From Cupriavidus sp. U2 (GTDB lineage Bacteria > Pseudomonadota > Gammaproteobacteria > Burkholderiales > Burkholderiaceae), in assembly GCF_009663685.2 (NCBI RefSeq), contig NZ_RCOG02000027.1:142240-206239 (forward strand): 64,000 nt of DNA, written 5' to 3'. The notes under the pieces were generated by a model. The model was not told the origin of the DNA and did not search any database. It saw only the letters and a list, made by a program, of their open reading frames with translations. Shown piece by piece: positions 58,910 through 64,000 of the stretch; position 1 is the stretch's first letter; every line of letters begins with the position of its first letter. Made by a program: the position numbers and the translations under genes.

Positions 58910-59839
58910 TCAGGTTCGGCCCAAACCCAAGTCCGGCATGCCGGGCGGCGCCACGCTCCAATGTTCGGCCAGGTAGTCCACGAACGCGCGCACGCGCGGC
59001 GGCACCAGCCGGCGCTGCGGCATGACCGCGTAGATGCCGGTGACCGCGATGGGATGGTCGGGCAGCACCTGCACCAGCCGGCCAGCCCGCAGGTCGTCGC
59101 AGACATGCCAGGTGGAATGCATGGCGATGCCGAACCCCGCCAGGGCCGCGTCGGCCAGCAGCTCGCCCGTATTGGCTTCGACCCTGCCGCGCACCCGCAC
59201 CGCGATCTCGCCGCCCTTGCCGTCGTCGAACCGCCAGACATCCGCGCGTCCCTGCGCCCCCACCAGCACCAGGCACTGGTGCCGGGCCAGATCCTGCGGC
59301 GTCTGGGGCCAGCCGTGATCGCGCAGGTAATCGGGCGACGCGCATAACAGCCGCTGGTTGTCCGCCAGCTTGCGTGCCACCAGCGTGGAGTCCTCCAGCG
59401 ACCCGATCCGGATCGCCAGGTCGAAGCCGCTGCTGACCAGATCGAGTACATGGTCGGTCAGGTGGACGCTGACGTTGACGCCGGGATATCGCCGCAGGAA
59501 CGCGGTCAGCAGCGGCGACACGTACTGGCGCCCGAACGAGGCCGACGTGGTCACGCGCAGCGTGCCGGTGATGCCCGACCCCGACTGCCGCAGCGAACCT
59601 GACAACGCCTCCAGGTCTTCCACCAGCGCCCGCCCCTGGTCCGCCAGGGCCGCCCCCTCTGGCGTGGCATGCAGGCGCCGCGTGGTGCGATGCAGCAGCC
59701 GCACGCCGAGATCGCGCTCCAGCCGCTGCAGGCGCTGGCTGGCCACGGCCACCGAGATATCCAGGCTGCGCGCCGCCGCGCTGATCGATCCCTGATCCAG
59801 AACCCGTAGAAAAAGCCCGATGTCCGCAATGCGATCCAT
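58910..59839 (-). CDS. LysR-family transcriptional regulator
   Basis: The 309-residue regulator has an N-terminal helix-turn-helix (about 3-60, with GSISAAARSLDISVAVASQRLQRLERDLG) and a substrate-binding-like effector domain (about 88-295). RLLHRTTRRLHATPEG is typical of the CrgA/aaeR-like group. The listed open frame begins with TTG at 59848, but the ATG at 59839 is the normal start. It is divergent from the MFS efflux gene, and a TCAA-N7-TTGA repeat (59845-59859) lies just upstream of its start, so it probably controls that pump and itself. Confidence 0.93.
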   Translation of the reverse strand: MDRIADIGLFLRVLDQGSISAAARSLDISVAVASQRLQRLERDLGVRLLHRTTRRLHATPEGAALADQGRALVEDLEALSGSLRQSGSGITGTLRVTTSASFGRQYVSPLLTAFLRRYPGVNVSVHLTDHVLDLVSSGFDLAIRIGSLEDSTLVARKLADNQRLLCASPDYLRDHGWPQTPQDLARHQCLVLVGAQGRADVWRFDDGKGGEIAVRVRGRVEANTGELLADAALAGFGIAMHSTWHVCDDLRAGRLVQVLPDHPIAVTGIYAVMPQRRLVPPRVRAFVDYLAEHWSVAPPGMPDLGLGRT

Positions 59840-59967
59840 GATTCTCAATGAAATCTTGAAAGTGATTATTGATATTGCCTGTTTTTAAGAAGATGGGAAA
59901 GGCCGACACTGCGGCCTTCCCCGCGATCCCACCGTCGGCCCCGTGCCGGCTTTCAATGGAGATTCCC

Positions 59968-61200
59968 ATGGCTGCGTCCCCCTCTTCCCCCTCCGCCGGC
60001 CCGCGCACGCGGATGCCCGCCGCCCTGTATGCCCTGACGGCCGGATCGTTCGGCATCGGCTGCGCGGAGTTCGTCATCATGGGCCTGCTGCTGCAGGTGT
60101 CGGCCGACCTGGGCGTGACCATCGCCGCAGCTGGCATGCTGGTGTCGGGCTACGCGCTGGGCGTATTTGCCGGGGCGCCCGTCCTGACGCTGCTGACCCG
60201 CCGCATGCCGCGCAAGGCCGTGCTGATGGCACTGATGATGATCTACACCGTCGGCAACGCGGCCTGCGCGCTGGCGCCCGACTACACCACGCTGATGATT
60301 GCCCGCGTGGTCACATCGCTGACGCACGGCACGTTCTTCGGCGTGGGCGCGGTGGTGGCAACGGGCCTGGTGCCGGCCAACCGTCGCGCTTCGGCCATTT
60401 CCGTGATGTTCTCCGGCCTGACGCTCGCCACGCTGCTCGGCATGCCGGCAGGTGCGTGGCTGGGCCTGCAGTTCGGCTGGCGCTCGACGTTCTGGGCCAT
60501 GACGGCGATCGGCCTCGTGTCGTTGACGGTGATCGCGCTGCTGGTGCAATCCAGCCGCGACGACACCGCGCCCGTGCGGCTCGTCGACGAACTGAAAACC
60601 ATCGGTCGCCCGCAGGTGCTGCTGGGTCTGCTGATGACGGTGCTGCAGGCGCTCGGCACGTTTGCCGTGATCACCTACATCCAGCCGATGCTGACGCGCG
60701 TCACGGGCTTCGCCGAAAGCGCGGTGTCGCCGATCCTGCTGCTGTTTGGCGGCGGCATGATCATCGGCAATATCCTGGGCGGGCGCATGGCCGACCGGCG
60801 ACCCACGGGCGCCCTGCTTGGCGCGCTGCTGGCGCTGACGGTAGTGCTGGCAAGCATGACCCTGTCGCTGCACCATGCCGTGGCCGTGGTGGTCTTTGTC
60901 GGCGTGCTCGGCATCGCGGCGTTCTCCACGGTGTCGCCGCTGCAGTTGCGCGTCCTGCGCCACGCCCAGGGCGCCGGCCAGAACCTGGCATCGAGCTTCA
61001 ACATCGCCGCCTTCAACCTTGGCAACGGACTCGGCGCGTGGCTGGGCGGCGCGGTGGTGGATCACGGGCCGGGACTGCAGGCCCTGCCGTGGATCGCGGC
61101 CCTCGCGCCGCTGGCGGCACTCGGCATTGCCCTGGTGGCCGTGCGCATGGCGCGCAGCGCATCGGGCAAACCCGGGGCGTACCATCTCGATCCTGCTTGA
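59968..61200 (+). CDS. MFS efflux transporter, DHA1 (AraJ/PbuE-like)
   Basis: The 410-residue, 12-helix carrier has LTAGSFGIGCAEFVIMGLLLQVSADLGVTI in helix 1 and GYALGVFAGAPVLTLLTRRMPRKAVLMALM around the loop 2-3 motif, matching the DHA1 AraJ/PbuE group of drug or purine/sugar efflux carriers. The ATG at 59968 follows GGAG six bases upstream; an ATG at 59956 has none. It is divergent from its likely LysR regulator. Confidence 0.92.
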   Translation: MAASPSSPSAGPRTRMPAALYALTAGSFGIGCAEFVIMGLLLQVSADLGVTIAAAGMLVSGYALGVFAGAPVLTLLTRRMPRKAVLMALMMIYTVGNAACALAPDYTTLMIARVVTSLTHGTFFGVGAVVATGLVPANRRASAISVMFSGLTLATLLGMPAGAWLGLQFGWRSTFWAMTAIGLVSLTVIALLVQSSRDDTAPVRLVDELKTIGRPQVLLGLLMTVLQALGTFAVITYIQPMLTRVTGFAESAVSPILLLFGGGMIIGNILGGRMADRRPTGALLGALLALTVVLASMTLSLHHAVAVVVFVGVLGIAAFSTVSPLQLRVLRHAQGAGQNLASSFNIAAFNLGNGLGAWLGGAVVDHGPGLQALPWIAALAPLAALGIALVAVRMARSASGKPGAYHLDPA

Positions 61201-61354
61201 CAACCGTCAACAAGGCCGCGACCGAACTTCACGATCATGCCCGCATGCTGCGGGCGTGCTCCGGTTCGTCGCAATACATGGCGCCTGCGCATCGACCCCG
61301 TGCGTTCCCCTCGCACCGATCCGACAGCACAACCCGCTCCCCGCGTACGACGCC

Positions 61355-62353
61355 ATGTTCGACGAAAACGATCTCTACAACCGCATCCAGGACGACTTTC
61401 CGCTGCACGCGCGGCCCTACCAGGCCGCCGGCGAAGCCTTCGACCTTTCGGAGCACGCCGTGCTCAGCCTGCTGGCGCGCGACGTCGGCAACGGACGCGT
61501 CAGCCGCATCGGCGCGGTCTTCGCGCCCAACACCATCGGCGCCAGCACCGTCGCCGCGCTGTCGATCCCGCCGGCACGCATCGATCGCGTGGTCGAGCGC
61601 ATCAACATCGATCCCGATATCAGCCAGAGCCATGCCCGCGAAGGCCATCGCTACAACCTCTGGTTCGTGGCCGGTGCGCGCGACCGCACCATGCTCGATG
61701 GCGTGCTGTCCCGCCTTGCCATGGATATCGGCCAGCGGCCTATCGACCTGCCCCTGGAACGCGAATACCGCGCCGACCTGGGCCTGCCGCTGGGCGTCAC
61801 GCGCAGCCCGCGCCGTGCGCCGCTGCAGCCATCGCAGGTGTTGAATACCCCGATACGGCCCGACCTGGACGAGGCAGACTGGCGGCTCGCCGCCGCGCTG
61901 GAATCGGGCCTGGCGCTGACGCCGCAGCCGTATCACGCGCTGGCGCGGCGTACGGGACTGGCCCTGTCGGAAACGCTGGCACGGCTGGCCAGGTGGCGAA
62001 AGTCGGGCGTGATCCGGCGCTTTGGCGCCATCCTGCGACACCGCCCCTTCGGCTACACCCACAACGTGATGTGTGTCTGGAACGTGCCCGATGCCCGGGT
62101 GGACGCGGTCGGCCTGCGGCTTGCCCATGTGCCGCACGTGACGATGTGTTTCCGGCGCACGCGGCGGCTGCCGGCGTGGCAGTACAACCTGTTCGCGATG
62201 ATCCACGCCCGCAGCGCCAACGAACTGCATACCACGCTGGCGCGCTTTGACGCCGTTGGCGGCCTGGCCGACGCGCCGTGCGCGGTGCTGCGGGCCAGCC
62301 AGTGCTACAAGCAGCGCGGCACCCGCTTCGGTGGCGCCATGCCCGAGTTCTGA
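61355..62353 (+). CDS. Fused siroheme decarboxylase (NirDL / AhbAB-like)
   Basis: The 332-residue protein contains two tandem Lrp/AsnC-like units. The first has LSLLARDVGNGRVSRIGAVFAPNTIG and SHAREGHRYNLWFVAGA; the second has RWRKSGVIRRFGAILRHRPFGYTHNVMCVWNV and TMCFRRTRRLPAWQYNLFAMIHA. NirD-NirL fusions of this size decarboxylate siroheme to didecarboxysiroheme, on the route to heme d1 of cytochrome cd1 nitrite reductase (or alternative heme). The His and Arg residues in the SHAREGHRYN and FRRTRRL blocks fit the active site. Its stop abuts the stop of the convergent ubiT. Other nir genes are not in the window. Confidence 0.88.
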   Translation: MFDENDLYNRIQDDFPLHARPYQAAGEAFDLSEHAVLSLLARDVGNGRVSRIGAVFAPNTIGASTVAALSIPPARIDRVVERINIDPDISQSHAREGHRYNLWFVAGARDRTMLDGVLSRLAMDIGQRPIDLPLEREYRADLGLPLGVTRSPRRAPLQPSQVLNTPIRPDLDEADWRLAAALESGLALTPQPYHALARRTGLALSETLARLARWRKSGVIRRFGAILRHRPFGYTHNVMCVWNVPDARVDAVGLRLAHVPHVTMCFRRTRRLPAWQYNLFAMIHARSANELHTTLARFDAVGGLADAPCAVLRASQCYKQRGTRFGGAMPEF

Positions 62354-62806
62354 TTAGGCGCCACGCGGCTCGGGGAACAGCAGCGACAGTCGCTGGGCCA
62401 GTGCGCCCAGCCATTCGGGCCGAGGCGCCGCATCGAGCCAGTATTTGACTTCGAGACCGGGCGCCGTATCGCCGCGGATCGACAGACGGCGCTGGAAGAA
62501 CAGCGTATCGGTGTCGGCATCGCCGCTGATCAGCCGCAGGTAGCTCAGCGCCGCCGCGTGCAGCGTCAGGTCGGTTTCCCGAGCATCGAACGGACCGGGA
62601 AGGAACCGTCCATGGACGCACTGGAAGCGCACTTCCAGCCCCATGTCATCCACCGTCAGCGAAAATGTGCGGCCATCCAGCGCCGCGGGCGGTTCCAGCC
62701 ACCCCGCGCGGCGCATGGCCTCCAGGGCCACGACCAGCGGCGCCGCACGCATCGGCGCGGGCATATGGCGATGCACGCGCGTCATCATCGATTTCAGAAT
62801 CGTCAT
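62354..62806 (-). CDS. ubiT: UbiT-like SCP2-domain protein of anaerobic ubiquinone synthesis
   Basis: The 150-residue protein is an SCP2 sterol-carrier-type lipid-binding domain: FSLTVDDMGLEVRFQCVHGRFLPG, ETDLTLHAAALSYLRLISGDADTDTLFFQRRLSIRGDTAPGLEVKYWLDA. UbiT is thought to hold hydrophobic quinone intermediates for UbiU-UbiV. It is the last gene of a ubiU-ubiV-ubiT operon, overlapping ubiV by four bases (ATGA). Confidence 0.9.
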   Translation of the reverse strand: MTILKSMMTRVHRHMPAPMRAAPLVVALEAMRRAGWLEPPAALDGRTFSLTVDDMGLEVRFQCVHGRFLPGPFDARETDLTLHAAALSYLRLISGDADTDTLFFQRRLSIRGDTAPGLEVKYWLDAAPRPEWLGALAQRLSLLFPEPRGA

Positions 62807-63729
62807 GCCTCAGCCCCTTCCTCCGACAGCCAGCGAATGCCCGGCTTGCCGCTCCAGTAGCCATTGCTCGGGGCCGCGCCGGCCGGCAGCACGGCGCTTG
62901 GCGATGCGGCGCGTTCCCCGCGCCGGATGGCATCGAGATGGGCAATCACTTCGCGCGTGCCCGTGGCGTGCGGGCTGACCCGCACGTAATCGATGCCCGC
63001 CGCCGCCATCTTCAATACCTGCGCGCAAAGATCGAGGCAGGTCGCCGACTGGGTCTGGATGCCGTTGAGCGTGAAAAAGTCCTGGCCGTCTCCCGTTTTG
63101 GCCACGAGGCCATCGGGATACGCCAGGCAGCGGAAATCGCATGCGTCCTTGCGCAGCCGGTGATGCCGCGCGGTAAAGCACCGCGCCGAGAACGCCAGCG
63201 GCATGCGCCCCCAGACCATGGCTTCCAGCGCCAGCCCTGCCGGGCGGCCCGCCGCCAGCGCCGTCATCGTCGTGCCATCCATCTCCACCGACACCACGCA
63301 GCCTTGCGCGCCCAGCCCGGCCAGCCACGCCAGTGTGTCGGCGTGATAGACATTCAGATGCGGGCCGCCGATAAAGGGCCGTCCGCGCATGCCATGCACG
63401 GCGCCCAGATCGTTGGCCTCCACCAGAAAGTCCTCCTGCGCGCAGACCCGACGCATCACCGCGATATCGCTGTCCGACTCGACCAGTACCGGGGTGGAGA
63501 GCACCACCTGCTTGCCGGCATCGCGCAACATCTGCCCGATTTCGATCCAGTCGGCCAGCCGCATCTCGTGCCGGCGCGTGCAGACTGCCTCGCCCAGATA
63601 AACGCGGTCGACCGCCGTGTCGGCGACCGATGCATAGAACGCCAGCACCGTGGTGCGTGGCCAGTAGTACAACAGCGGGCCGAGCGCGATGCGGAACGGC
63701 TCGGGATTCGGTAGGGTCATGGTTGCCAT
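62803..63729 (-). CDS. ubiV: UbiV-like U32-family protein (oxygen-independent ubiquinone hydroxylation)
   Basis: The 308-residue protein belongs to the U32 peptidase-like family. Four conserved cysteines match UbiV: Cys50 in GEAVCTRRHEM and Cys184, Cys197, Cys201 in SARCFTARHHRLRKDACDFRC. The 13 and 4 residue spacing agrees with the cluster ligands known for E. coli UbiV, so a 4Fe-4S cluster is expected. With UbiU it hydroxylates ubiquinone precursors without oxygen. It is coupled to ubiT and lies 72 bases after ubiU. Confidence 0.93.
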   Translation of the reverse strand: MATMTLPNPEPFRIALGPLLYYWPRTTVLAFYASVADTAVDRVYLGEAVCTRRHEMRLADWIEIGQMLRDAGKQVVLSTPVLVESDSDIAVMRRVCAQEDFLVEANDLGAVHGMRGRPFIGGPHLNVYHADTLAWLAGLGAQGCVVSVEMDGTTMTALAAGRPAGLALEAMVWGRMPLAFSARCFTARHHRLRKDACDFRCLAYPDGLVAKTGDGQDFFTLNGIQTQSATCLDLCAQVLKMAAAGIDYVRVSPHATGTREVIAHLDAIRRGERAASPSAVLPAGAAPSNGYWSGKPGIRWLSEEGAEA

Positions 63730-63801
63730 GTGAGGCTGGAATTGGGCAGGTCTGGAAGCGGAGCGGGCCGGCGGCGCCGTGGCCGCTCCGGGAGGATGGC
63801 A

Positions 63802-64000
63802 TTACCGCCAGGGCCGGTCGTACGCGCCCTGGGTCACCTGGTCGCCCTCGGCATGACGGCCCAGCGTGGCCTGCCAGTCCTGGCGTGGGACAAACCGCTT
63901 CGGGTCGCGGCACGCGTCATCGATGGCCGCACGCAGCACGCCCACCACATCGGCCACATAACGCGGGCTGCGCTGGCGGCCTTCGATCTTGATGGCCGCG
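63802..64000 (-). CDS. ubiU: UbiU-like U32-family protein, 3' end only
   Basis: The minus-strand frame is open from the right edge to a TAA at 63802, giving the last 66 residues. They contain IKIEGRQRSPRYVADVV and end with a GAYDRPWR tail. The KIEGR segment followed by a helix is the C-terminal pattern of UbiU and other U32 proteins, and the position directly before ubiV fits. The cysteine-bearing part lies outside the window. Confidence 0.85.
   Translation of the reverse strand, partial: AAIKIEGRQRSPRYVADVVGVLRAAIDDACRDPKRFVPRQDWQATLGRHAEGDQVTQGAYDRPWR

Noticed and set aside
1..64000. Mobile elements, CRISPR arrays, tRNA or rRNA genes
   Set aside because: No transposase or integrase domain, no regularly spaced repeats, no clover-leaf pattern or conserved rRNA segment was recognised on either strand.

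Overview
The window is high-GC DNA with the gene style of a Burkholderiales betaproteobacterium, most likely Cupriavidus or a close relative. The evidence is the protein families: a CYP116B self-sufficient P450, Bug-type solute-binding proteins, a DUF3331 protein, a CioAB-type oxidase and a betaproteobacterial H-NS-like protein. The genus is an inference from content; no rRNA or tRNA gene is present. No insertion sequence, integrase, phage gene or CRISPR array was seen, so this reads as chromosome or chromid rather than a mobile element.

Layout. (1) 1-1527 is the 5' part of a minus-strand gene with degenerate M23-peptidase-like segments and an SH3b-like segment; it runs off the left edge. (2) 1824-18347 looks like a low-oxygen or stress block: two coupled response regulators, an alpha/beta hydrolase, a split EmrAB/TolC-like efflux system, two very small membrane proteins, an AraC regulator, a DUF3331 protein, a cyanide-insensitive-type bd oxidase (cioAB), a Dps ferritin, a FixL-like histidine kinase and a YdeP-like molybdoenzyme. 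Three promoters here share the motif CTATRCCTTCRT, and a fourth partial copy lies ahead of the peroxiredoxin at 53329. (3) 18808-22956 holds a di-heme lipoprotein and a glycoside hydrolase lipoprotein in tandem, plus an unknown lipoprotein. (4) 23200-33300 holds catabolic gene sets: a GST, an IclR-controlled Bug protein plus CYP116B P450, and a LysR-SDR-MFS-split transketolase operon. (5) 34603-39753 is a MoxR/DUF58/VWA (Bat-like) cluster with an S1C protease. (6) 39775-44809 has a thioesterase, a GGDEF protein, an IclR regulator, an MFS carrier and a methyltransferase. (7) 44877-49780 is a sulfonate/taurine-type ABC importer with a TauD-like dioxygenase and a divergent second binding protein. 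(8) 49952-53173 encodes a 2-oxoacid dehydrogenase complex (E1 alpha, E1 beta, E2). (9) 53329-61200 contains a 1-Cys peroxiredoxin, CheV with a sigma-28 promoter, a purine permease, an H-NS-like protein, a lipoprotein and a divergent LysR/MFS pair. (10) 61355-64000 contains a fused siroheme decarboxylase (NirDL-like) and ubiT, ubiV and the 3' end of ubiU, the oxygen-independent ubiquinone hydroxylation set.

How it fits together. Blocks 2 and 10 both point to a facultative, probably nitrate-respiring lifestyle: a high-affinity oxidase, anaerobic quinone synthesis and heme d1 precursor formation. Blocks 4, 7 and 8 are typical of a soil or water generalist using aromatic, sulfonated or sugar-like compounds. 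The most interesting non-coding signals are the shared CTATRCCTTCRT boxes, two near-identical TATCCAC-N7-GTGGATA palindromes 4.7 kb apart, tandem TATGCG-type repeats before the sulfonate genes, and a repeated IclR-type operator before the P450 operon.
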